From contig NZ_DATIND010000155.1 in the NCBI RefSeq assembly GCF_035474595.1, forward strand, positions 1 to 64,000: 64,000 nucleotides of DNA. Reading direction: 5' to 3'. The notes beneath the pieces are model-generated. The model worked only from the letters and a program-made list of their open reading frames with translations, was not told the DNA's origin and made no database searches. How positions within the stretch are numbered: position 1 is the first letter of the stretch; every line of letters begins with the position of its first letter. Below are positions 56,965 to 64,000 of this stretch, piece after piece. The stretch comes from Longimicrobium sp. (GTDB lineage Bacteria > Gemmatimonadota > Gemmatimonadetes > Longimicrobiales > Longimicrobiaceae). The position numbers and the translations under genes were made by a program.

Positions 56965-56999
56965 GCGGCCCCCCGCGTCCGGGAGACGCGGGGGGCCGC
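56965..56999 (-). terminator. Terminator of the 2031-aa gene
   Basis: A perfect 15-bp stem (56965-56979 with 56985-56999), 5-nt loop, 49 bp past the stop at 57048. Confidence 0.75.
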
Positions 57000-57047
57000 T
57001 GGATCAGGGGAGAGCGAGCGCCGGCGCGGAGGGCGGCGGCGCCGCGG

Positions 57048-60000
57048 TCAGCTCCAGGCCTCGAGCTGGGCGATGCGGCTGTACCCGCCCGCCGCGCGCG
57101 TGACCACCACGCGGACGCGGTCGGTGGTCAGCGGCGGGAACGCGATGCGGCGCCACACCCGGTCGTTGTTCGTCACCGCCCCGCCCGGCACCCGCACCCA
57201 CGCCGACCCGGTCCAGTACTGCACCTGGAAGTCCTGCACCCCGTACTGCGTGAAGGTCATTGCCTCCGTCGGCTCGGCGGGGGCGGCCTGGTTGTCCTGC
57301 ACGGAGAAGACGCTCACCTCCGAGATGGTGGCCTGCGCGGGGAACTGCACCTCGAGCCACTCGCCCGACACCGCCGAGGCGCTCTGCCACCCGCCGCCCG
57401 GGAACGGATCGCCCGCCGGGTGCGTGCCGCGCCGGTCGCCGTTGATGGCCGTGGCCGCCGAGCGCGCGGCCGACGCCTCGGACGAGGCGCGCGCCACCGC
57501 GCCGACCGCCGCCGAGGCCACGTTGGTGTGCGGCCCCCCGCTCCACACCTCCAGCTCGGTGATGCGCGACCACCCGCCCATCCCCCGGAACACCACCACG
57601 CGCACCTTGCCGGTGGTGATGGGCGCGAACGCGATCCTCCGCCACACCCGGTCGTTGTTCACGATGGCCCCGCCGGGGAGCACCTGCCACGCCGACCCCG
57701 TCCAGTACTCCACGTTGAAGTCCTGGATGCCGAACATCGAGAAGGTGAGCGACTCGGTGATCTCGGCCGGGCTGTACGGGTTGTCCTGCGGCAGGTAGAT
57801 GTCCACCTCGGTGATGGCCCGCGGCGCGAACGAGATCTCCAGCCAGTCGGGGTACTGGTTCTGCGTGCCGTCCTGCCACACCCCCGCCTCGGGCGCCGGG
57901 TCGTACGAGCGCGGCGTGCCGTTGCGGTCGCCGTTGGTGGCGATGTACGCCGCGCGGTAGCTGCTGTACTCCGACGACGCCACCGCGCTGCCGCCCATCC
58001 ACGCCGAGGCCACGTTCGAGCGCACCATCACCACCTGCGTCCCCGTGAAGGCGGCCGACTGGCTGGCCGCCACGTTCTGGAAGCTGGCGCTCGACGGGGT
58101 GAAGGTGTACGCCGGCCTGGACGGGGTCACGGTGTAGCTCCCGTCGCCCAGCACCGTGAACGCATAGTTCCCCGACGCATCGGTGGTGGCGGTCCCGCCC
58201 TGCGTGCCGCTGAGGGTGACGGTGGCGCCCTGCAGCGCCGCCCCGTTGGCCGTCACCTGGCCGGTGATGGTGTAGCTGGCGGCGGATCCGGGGAAATCGA
58301 AGCTCGTGTCGGCGGCCAGGTTGTTGAACGCCTGGCTGGCTGGCGCGAAGGTGTACCCCGGCCGCGACACCGACACGGTGTAGCTCCCGCCGTCGGCCAG
58401 GTTGGCGAAGAGGTACTGCCCCGTCCCGTCGGTGGTCACCGTGCCGGCGGCGCTCCCGGAGAGCGTCACCGTGGCCCCCGCGAGCGGCGTTCCCGTGGCC
58501 GTCCTCACCACCCCGGCGATGCGGCGGCGGATCACCGTTCCCGCGAAGTCGCCCGTCTGGTTGGCCGCCAGCGAGGCGAAGGTGCGCGACGGCGGGGTGA
58601 ACGCGTAGTGCGCCAGCACCGGCGTCACCGTGTACGAACCGCCCTGCGAAAGCCCAAGGAAGCTGTACCGCCCGTCGCCGACGGTGGCCATCTCGGCCGT
58701 GCGCGATCCCGAAAGCATCACCCGCACCCCCTGCGCCGGCGCGCCGTCCACCGTCACCAGCCCCGAGATGGTGAAGGTGGCCCGCCCCTCGCCGGTGAGC
58801 GTCGCCACCGCCAGCGGCTCGCCGGTGGTGGAGCGCACGGTGAGCGTGGCCGTGACCGGGCCCGGCGCGGTGGGGCCGAACTCCACGTCCACGTCCACCG
58901 TCATCCCCGGGCCCAGGGTGAACGGCCCGGCGAAGTACGGCGCCTCGAACGGCCGCTGCACTTCCAGCGAGCCGATCTGCACCGACTCGCCCGTCTCGTT
59001 GTGCAGGGTGAGCGTCTGGCCCGACAGCGTGTTCACGTCCGTGGGCGGGAAGGCGGTGTTGCCGGAGATGCGCAGCCGGTAGGCGTTGCGCAGGAAGCGG
59101 TCGATGGCCGTCCACGTACCGGTCACCAGCCGCACCCGCTCGTCCATCGGCGGGCTCACCGCGGCCGAGGCGAAGCCGGGGACGTGGAAGTGCCCCGACG
59201 GCAGCGCGGGCCGGTTGCGCGTGCGCACCAGCGCCGTGCGGTAGAAGATCTCGTTCGACAGGAAGTTGCCCCCCGAGCCCTCGTCGGCGGTGCCGCTGGG
59301 GACGTCGGCCACGCGCGTGTACGCGGCGGGGTCGCCGGGGTTCGGCTCCGGCCGCGACGCGCCGTTCAGCACGCGGTACGACTGGTCGAAGAGGAGGTCG
59401 TTCCCCGCCGGGTTGGGGCCCTGCAGCACCTCGCGCGCGGTGACGATCTGCGGGAGCGTGGTCTCCAGGAACTGCGGCCCGCCCGCGATGGCGCCCCCCG
59501 GGTCGCGGAGGTTCGCGGCGACCACGGCGCCCGGCGCCCGCACCCGGTTGTTGTCGATCGTATCCACGCGGTTGTGCCCGGCCCAGCGCTCGATGTCGTA
59601 GTAGGGCCGGCCGCCGTTCTGGCTGCAGGTGACCAGCAGGACGATGGAGCTCAGGCCGGGGCGCACGGCCGTCTCGATCAGCCCCTGGTCGAACTCGGCG
59701 TAGCGCACCGGGAACACCGCCGTGCGGATGTACACGGGAGGAGTGGTCTGGGTGACCGGCCCGTTCAGCGCCAGCGCGGCCACGCCCGAGGGGTTGCTCT
59801 GCCCGGGTGCGCCGGGGAGCTGGAAGGGGTCGAAGCCGGTCACGATCACCCGCCGGTACCCCGCCGGCGCGGCGTCCAGGCTGATGCGCCCGTCGGGCTC
59901 CAGCCCGCGCGACGGCCACTCCAGCGACTGGATGAGCGCCTGCAGCGTGTCGGGCGCCACCGCGGCGCGGCGGCCGTACGCGCGCAGCCCGGCGATGGCC

Positions 60001-63000
60001 TGCAGCCGCGCCCAGTACAGCGGCCGGTCGTCCACCCCCGTGTGCGTGGCCGCCATCACCCCGGCGCGCACCGTCTGCGCGGCCACGTCCCACAGCCGCT
60101 TCCCCTCGCCCTGCAGCAGCGCGGCGATCGACGATCCCGCCGCGGCGCCGGCCACCTTGCCGTACACCGCCGCCGCGAACCCCGCGATGTCGGGAACCGA
60201 GCCGGCCACGATCCGCAGCGGCTCGTCCAGCACGCGCAGGTACTCCTCGAAGTTCTCGTCGCTGCGCACCACCGCGCGCAGCGCCGTGCCCGCCAGCTGC
60301 ACCTTTCCCGCGCCGGTGGCCGCGGCCGAGAGCGGCACCTCCAGCAGCACGTGCCGGTCGGCCGCCGCCAGCCCCGGCGCCACGCGCCTGGGCGGCGTGG
60401 CCGCCGGGTCCTCGCGGTGGTAGGGGAGAACGGTGAGCGTGCCGACCTCCACCAGCGTTCCCGCGTGGCTCCCCGCCGGGAGGGTGACGGTGACCTCGCC
60501 CTGCGCGGCCAGCGCGCCGCCGAAGAAGTTCGCCACCGCCTGCGCGCCGTTGCGCTCGGCGCTGAAGCCCAGCCCGCCCAGCGGCGCGCCGGCCACCGGG
60601 GCGCCGTTGGTGATGGGCACCAGCAGGATCCGCGACGCGCCCACCGTCACCTTCACGTCGAGCGGGTTCTGCGCCATTCCCCCGGTCACCCGCAACCCCA
60701 GCGCGAAGGTGCGCTGCGTCTCCCACGGCTCGAAGCGCTCCATCTCCCACACCGTGCCCAGCTGCGCCGCCCCCGTGCCGCCGGGGAAGCCGAACGAGCG
60801 CGCCACCTGCAGGGTGGCCGCGTCGGTGGGCGTGGTGCGGAAGGTCAGCACCGGTTCCACGGTCACCGCGGCGCGCACCCGCACCGGCAGCGAGCCCAGC
60901 AGCACCCGCGGCTCCAGCCCGGCGGCCACGAAGCGGGCGATGTCGAACCCCAGCACGTCGGCCGGCCAGAAGCCCAGCCGCGCCGAGGCGCCGTCGGGCA
61001 CGGCCAGCCGCACGTGGATGACGTTGCCGCCCTCCAGCAGCGCGAACGCGGTTCCGCCGGCCAGCGAGCCGGGGTCCAGCACCGTGGGCGCGGGCTGCTC
61101 CAGGTAGAACTCCGGCTGGTACCCCAGGTCGCGCACGTCCTGCAGCGGCCCGGTGGGGTTCCCCGCCGCGTCCAGCGGCTGGGCCAGCGCGCGCACCAGC
61201 GCGGTGTCCTGCAGGTCCATCACCAGCGTGGGCGGCACCCCCTCGGGCTCGGGGTCCTGCGAGGTGATGACGATGTGCCCCAGCGTGGCACCGGGCGCCG
61301 CGGTCAGGCAGTAGTCCGCCTGGAACCCCTGCTGCACCGTCTCGGGGTCGCGCCCCGGCGCGAAGCGCACCAGCTGCAGCGCGAAGCTCCACGGCAGGCA
61401 GCACGCCCCCTCGCCGCGCACGAAGTAGTACGCCTGCGAGTTGCCGTACTGGTCGGGGAACACCGTCTGGCCGTTGTCGGTGGCCAGCTGGAAGCGCCCG
61501 CCGCAGGGAAGGAGGCTGGTGGAGACCGGGCCGATCCCCGCGTGCGTCACCCGGAAGGTCTCGGTGCCCAGCTGCAGGCTGTGCCCGTCGGTGCCGATCC
61601 GGAAGACGACGCCGATGGAGATGTTCAGCGACGCCAGCTGCACCAGCTGCCCGCCCGGGAGCACCATGGCCAGCAGCGCGGCGATCTGCAGGGTGACGCT
61701 GATCTCGATCCGGATGCTGAACACCACCGAGCCGATGGCCCAGGGGTACAGGTCGGCGAACTCGTTGAGGAACCCGAACGGGTCCACCTGATAGCGGAAG
61801 CCCACGATCAGGACCACGCGGATGCGCACGATCAGGTTCACCCGCAGCGCCAGCAGCAGCCCCGCGCCGCGCACCCGCACCAGCGTGCCCACCCGCGCCG
61901 GCACGTCGCTCGCGCCCGGGCCGCCGCCGTCGAAGAACGGGATCAGGCGCACCTCGTTGATGATCTCCAGGAAGATCACCTGGTCCACCAGCACGATCTC
62001 GAAGCCGCCCCAGTCGAAGAACAGCCCGTGCGGGCTTCCGCCCTTCAGGCTGAACACCGCGCTGTCGCTCTCGGTGGGCGCCAGCATGCGCTGGCCGGGC
62101 ACCGTCTCCAGCGCCAGCACGGGCACGCCGGGGCCGGTCTGCGCCATCACCGCGTAGCTTTGCGTGGACGACGAGGCCTTCGCGGCCACCTCGCTGCTGG
62201 CCACCACCTGCAGGTCGTAGCGCCCCACCTCGGCGCCGGCGGCGCTGCGCACGCTGAGCTGCTTGGCCTGGGTGGACGCGGCCTGCGCGTCGGTCAGGCT
62301 CACCAGCCCCACCAGCGTGCGGTCGTCGCTCTTCTGCACGTGCACGGTGGCGCCGGCGCCAAAGTCCAGCGTGGCCCCCGCCAGGTTGCGGCCGGCCACC
62401 ACCACCAGCGTGGGCTGGTCGGGCTGCAGCGTGGGGGTGAAGGCCAGCGGCACCGGCACCGTCTTCGGCAGCACGGTGAACATCTGCCGGCTGCTCTCGA
62501 ACACGCCGTCGCCGCCGGCCCCGGCGCGGCGGCTGGCCAGCACCTGGATCACCAGCCGCTCCAGCGGCTGCAGCGCCGGCGAGGCCGTCACCCGCAGGGT
62601 GAAGGTCAGCGCGTCGATGCCGGTGGCCGCGTCCTGCGCGGCGCTGAAGCCCAGCACGTTCACCGCGGCGCGGGCGGGCCCGCGCAGCGCCAGCGTCCCG
62701 TTGTTGTACGCATCCAGCAGGTTGCGCCCGCGCACGGTGATCTGGCTCTGGGTGTCCTCGATCACCACCGGCGGGGTCACGCCCAGCACCTCGGCGGCCT
62801 GGCCGGGGGTGTTGGCCACGTAGGTGTAGCCGCCGGCCAGCGAGGACGAGCTGCCGTCGGGGTTCACCACCGTCACCGTCACGCTCCCCGCCTGCGCGGC
62901 GGCGGGAATGGTGGCGGTGGCGGTGCCGTCGTCCTGCACGGCCACGTCGGTGGCCGCCGTGCTGCCGAAGTAGACCTCGGCTCCCTCCTGGAATCCGCTG

Positions 63001-63143
63001 CCGCCCAGCGTGGCGGTGATCCCGCCCGCCAGCGCGCCGCCCACCGGCGTGATGGAGTCCAGGCTCAGGGTGGACCACTCCACGGGTGGGTCGTCCCCCG
63101 GAGGGGGCTGATCGTCGATGGTCGCGGGCATGCCGGTGTCCAT
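57048..63143 (-). CDS. 2031-aa multidomain protein with pyroglutamyl-peptidase-like and discoidin-like domains
   Basis: A giant protein with several modules. Residues ~28-110 are an IPT/TIG-like Ig fold (ITPVGGALAGGITATLGGSGF). A long central beta-rich region contains hydrophobic strands (VFSIRIEISVTLQIAALLAMV) and paired Cys (ACCLPW). At ~1095-1325 is a C15 pyroglutamyl-peptidase-like domain: VTGFDPFQ, SNPSG, the Glu in YYDIERWAGHN, FLSNEIFY and HFHVPGF; the catalytic Cys of FVCN is Ser here. Around 1470-1700 are three ~80-aa carboxypeptidase-regulatory-like repeats (SGLVTVDGAPAQGV, AGVVRTATGTPLAGA, TGQVTANGAALQGA). The last ~330 residues are two discoidin (F5/8C)-like repeats. There is no signal peptide, so export, if any, is non-Sec. 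ATG 63143 follows GGGAGGC. Confidence 0.8.
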   Translation of the reverse strand: MDTGMPATIDDQPPPGDDPPVEWSTLSLDSITPVGGALAGGITATLGGSGFQEGAEVYFGSTAATDVAVQDDGTATATIPAAAQAGSVTVTVVNPDGSSSSLAGGYTYVANTPGQAAEVLGVTPPVVIEDTQSQITVRGRNLLDAYNNGTLALRGPARAAVNVLGFSAAQDAATGIDALTFTLRVTASPALQPLERLVIQVLASRRAGAGGDGVFESSRQMFTVLPKTVPVPLAFTPTLQPDQPTLVVVAGRNLAGATLDFGAGATVHVQKSDDRTLVGLVSLTDAQAASTQAKQLSVRSAAGAEVGRYDLQVVASSEVAAKASSSTQSYAVMAQTGPGVPVLALETVPGQRMLAPTESDSAVFSLKGGSPHGLFFDWGGFEIVLVDQVIFLEIINEVRLIPFFDGGGPGASDVPARVGTLVRVRGAGLLLALRVNLIVRIRVVLIVGFRYQVDPFGFLNEFADLYPWAIGSVVFSIRIEISVTLQIAALLAMVLPGGQLVQLASLNISIGVVFRIGTDGHSLQLGTETFRVTHAGIGPVSTSLLPCGGRFQLATDNGQTVFPDQYGNSQAYYFVRGEGACCLPWSFALQLVRFAPGRDPETVQQGFQADYCLTAAPGATLGHIVITSQDPEPEGVPPTLVMDLQDTALVRALAQPLDAAGNPTGPLQDVRDLGYQPEFYLEQPAPTVLDPGSLAGGTAFALLEGGNVIHVRLAVPDGASARLGFWPADVLGFDIARFVAAGLEPRVLLGSLPVRVRAAVTVEPVLTFRTTPTDAATLQVARSFGFPGGTGAAQLGTVWEMERFEPWETQRTFALGLRVTGGMAQNPLDVKVTVGASRILLVPITNGAPVAGAPLGGLGFSAERNGAQAVANFFGGALAAQGEVTVTLPAGSHAGTLVEVGTLTVLPYHREDPAATPPRRVAPGLAAADRHVLLEVPLSAAATGAGKVQLAGTALRAVVRSDENFEEYLRVLDEPLRIVAGSVPDIAGFAAAVYGKVAGAAAGSSIAALLQGEGKRLWDVAAQTVRAGVMAATHTGVDDRPLYWARLQAIAGLRAYGRRAAVAPDTLQALIQSLEWPSRGLEPDGRISLDAAPAGYRRVIVTGFDPFQLPGAPGQSNPSGVAALALNGPVTQTTPPVYIRTAVFPVRYAEFDQGLIETAVRPGLSSIVLLVTCSQNGGRPYYDIERWAGHNRVDTIDNNRVRAPGAVVAANLRDPGGAIAGGPQFLETTLPQIVTAREVLQGPNPAGNDLLFDQSYRVLNGASRPEPNPGDPAAYTRVADVPSGTADEGSGGNFLSNEIFYRTALVRTRNRPALPSGHFHVPGFASAAVSPPMDERVRLVTGTWTAIDRFLRNAYRLRISGNTAFPPTDVNTLSGQTLTLHNETGESVQIGSLEVQRPFEAPYFAGPFTLGPGMTVDVDVEFGPTAPGPVTATLTVRSTTGEPLAVATLTGEGRATFTISGLVTVDGAPAQGVRVMLSGSRTAEMATVGDGRYSFLGLSQGGSYTVTPVLAHYAFTPPSRTFASLAANQTGDFAGTVIRRRIAGVVRTATGTPLAGATVTLSGSAAGTVTTDGTGQYLFANLADGGSYTVSVSRPGYTFAPASQAFNNLAADTSFDFPGSAASYTITGQVTANGAALQGATVTLSGTQGGTATTDASGNYAFTVLGDGSYTVTPSRPAYTFTPSSASFQNVAASQSAAFTGTQVVMVRSNVASAWMGGSAVASSEYSSYRAAYIATNGDRNGTPRSYDPAPEAGVWQDGTQNQYPDWLEISFAPRAITEVDIYLPQDNPYSPAEITESLTFSMFGIQDFNVEYWTGSAWQVLPGGAIVNNDRVWRRIAFAPITTGKVRVVVFRGMGGWSRITELEVWSGGPHTNVASAAVGAVARASSEASAARSAATAINGDRRGTHPAGDPFPGGGWQSASAVSGEWLEVQFPAQATISEVSVFSVQDNQAAPAEPTEAMTFTQYGVQDFQVQYWTGSAWVRVPGGAVTNNDRVWRRIAFPPLTTDRVRVVVTRAAGGYSRIAQLEAWS

Positions 63144-63245
63144 GGTGCCTCCCGGATGGGGATGGAGATCGGGGGGCGGCGGAGTGCCGCTCCCGGTGCC
63201 GGCGGGCCCGTCCGAGCTGGCGCGCCGGGGCCTGGGAACGCGAAA

Positions 63246-63276
63246 AAGGGCAGTGGAAGTGGATTCCACGGCCCTT
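63246..63276 (-). ncRNA. Leader hairpin, repeat copy 1 (terminator-like)
   Basis: A 12-bp stem with one A-G mismatch: 63246-63251 with 63271-63276 and 63253-63258 with 63264-63269, GTGGA loop. TTTTTCG follows on the minus strand. GCAGAAG precedes the stem, as in copy 2. Confidence 0.55.
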
Positions 63277-63349
63277 CTGCGCGTGTGTCTGGACGGCCCG
63301 CCCGGCGCGCTCCTCTTATCCGGGGGAGGCGGGGCTGGCCCAAAACGAA

Positions 63350-63381
63350 AAGGGGCGGTGGAATTGCTTCCACAGCCCCTT
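63350..63381 (-). ncRNA. Leader hairpin, repeat copy 2 (terminator-like)
   Basis: A 13-bp stem with one mismatch (63350-63356 with 63375-63381, 63358-63363 with 63368-63373), TTGC loop, followed by TTTTCGTTTTG. The stem has one G-C pair more than copy 1, with both sides changed together. Confidence 0.55.
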
Positions 63382-63650
63382 CTGCATCGATTTCCGGACG
63401 GCCGCTCCGGCGCGTCTCCCCGCCTCGCTCAGCGGGGGAAGATCACCCTCGCGGTGCCGTTCCCGTGAGACAAACTACAGGATTTTTCCAGGAATCTCAA
63501 GGGAGATTGGACAAATTCGGACGATGGATCAATCCCGCTTATCCTTGGGTAGATCAGTGGTTTAGGGAGATGCTAAAATTTTCTCTTCGTCCATTTCATG
63601 TACTCCGGAGGGGACGACGTTCTCTCACCTTCCGGACGCTCTCCCCGCCA

Positions 63651-64000
63651 TCAGGGGCGATGGTCCTGGAGCGCGGAGATCTCGAGGTAGAGGAGGAGCC
63701 GGTCGGGCGAGGCAGCGCGGGTGCGGCGCTCCAGCTCGGCGATGGCGGCGAGGACCTGCTCGCGGGTGAGGCCGCGGCGGAAGGTGACGTCCAGCGTGAC
63801 CAGCACCTCGTGCGGGGCCAGCTGCATGGTGCGGATGCGGCGCACGTCCGCGTCGTACATTCCCGCGGCCGCGGCGGTGATGCATTCCACGATGTCCGCG
63901 TCCGCGCGCTCGCCGATCAGCAGCCCCTTGCTCTCCACCAGCAGCACCCCCGCCACCCCCGCCATCACCAGCCCCACCCCGACGGAGGCGGCGCCGTCGA
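63651..64000 (-). CDS. Cation diffusion facilitator family transporter, C-terminal part (cut by window edge)
   Basis: The open frame runs to the right edge without a start, so the gene is 5'-truncated here. The visible ~115 residues contain DGAASVGVGLVMAGVAG (end of a CDF transmembrane helix), LLVESKGLLIGERAD, the membrane-cytosol junction common to CDF proteins, and a C-terminal cytosolic domain VRRIRTMQLAPHEVLVTLDV and REQVLAAIAELERR with a metallochaperone-like fold. CDF proteins export Zn, Fe, Mn or Co by proton antiport. The metal cannot be assigned from this fragment. Confidence 0.82.
   Translation of the reverse strand, partial: DGAASVGVGLVMAGVAGVLLVESKGLLIGERADADIVECITAAAAGMYDADVRRIRTMQLAPHEVLVTLDVTFRRGLTREQVLAAIAELERRTRAASPDRLLLYLEISALQDHRP

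Larger units (their letters stand above)
63144..63650. other. Leader/intergenic region with tandem hairpin repeat and AT-rich stretch
   Basis: 507 bp upstream of the giant gene. Two diverged tandem copies of about 105 bp contain the hairpins listed below. 63470-63605 is strikingly AT-rich for this genome and probably holds the promoter, but no consensus pair on the minus strand convinced me. Confidence 0.6.

Noticed and set aside
63086-63565. Plus-strand small gene over the tandem leader repeat
   Set aside because: No domain motif, an Arg-rich composition and overlap with structured repeats; likely a chance open frame.

Overview
The window reads as chromosomal DNA of a GC-rich, Gram-negative bacterium. 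The best guess, by inference only, is Gemmatimonadota and a Longimicrobium-like organism. Supporting signs are very high GC; outer-membrane SusC/SusD-type and TonB-dependent proteins; many exported lipoproteins; a futalosine-pathway menaquinone gene (mqnC); a type IV pilin; and two RiPP precursors whose leaders resemble the pinensin-type L-x-V-E-S-F leader. I found no rRNA, tRNA, CRISPR array, transposase or integrase.

Layout. 0-5 kb: pilA with a sigma-54-type promoter, a ferredoxin-NADP reductase, an SDR with an altered active site, mqnC and a SprT-like metalloprotein. 5-10 kb: a SusC/SusD pair closed by a strong terminator. 10-21 kb: small lipoproteins, an NAD(P)H-hydrate repair/phosphatase pair, two beta-propeller-like lipoproteins, an operon of secreted amidase, unknown 113-aa protein and exported dienelactone hydrolase, and a PhzE-like fused chorismate enzyme. 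21.5-29 kb: a Fur-boxed siderophore receptor, a TetR/SRPBCC pair, a disordered Met/Asp-rich protein, a flavin disulfide reductase and a DHFR-like protein. 29-35 kb: two consecutive class A penicillin-binding proteins. 35-39 kb: a tightly overlapping minus-strand operon (corA, mntA, hepT, GNAT, class III aminotransferase) with a HEPN/MNT toxin-antitoxin pair inside it. 40-42 kb: a cytochrome b and molybdopterin oxidoreductase pair.

The most unusual stretch is 42-46.8 kb. It holds two orphan lanthipeptide-type precursors, then a three-gene unit transcribed leftwards: a J-domain/kinase-like fusion, a vWA protein and a divergent adenylosuccinate-synthetase paralogue. The unit starts from a consensus sigma-70 promoter whose -10 box lies inside a perfect palindrome. 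I cannot assign a function to it, and it is the main candidate here for an undescribed system.

47-56.8 kb is mostly sugar metabolism: overlapping galT-galE-galK, a thioesterase, an exported family 3 beta-glucosidase, a MocR-type regulator and an EamA exporter. 57-63 kb is one 2031-aa gene with an IPT/TIG-like start, a pyroglutamyl-peptidase-like domain whose catalytic Cys is Ser, three repeated beta-sandwich domains and two discoidin-like repeats; two tandem, covarying hairpins lie upstream. The right edge cuts a cation-diffusion-facilitator gene.

Intergenic space is unusually rich in dispersed repeats. There are at least four families: A, about 240-bp inverted-repeat elements; B, related paired elements; C and D, shorter units. 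There are also several arrays of 7-8-nt tandem repeats.
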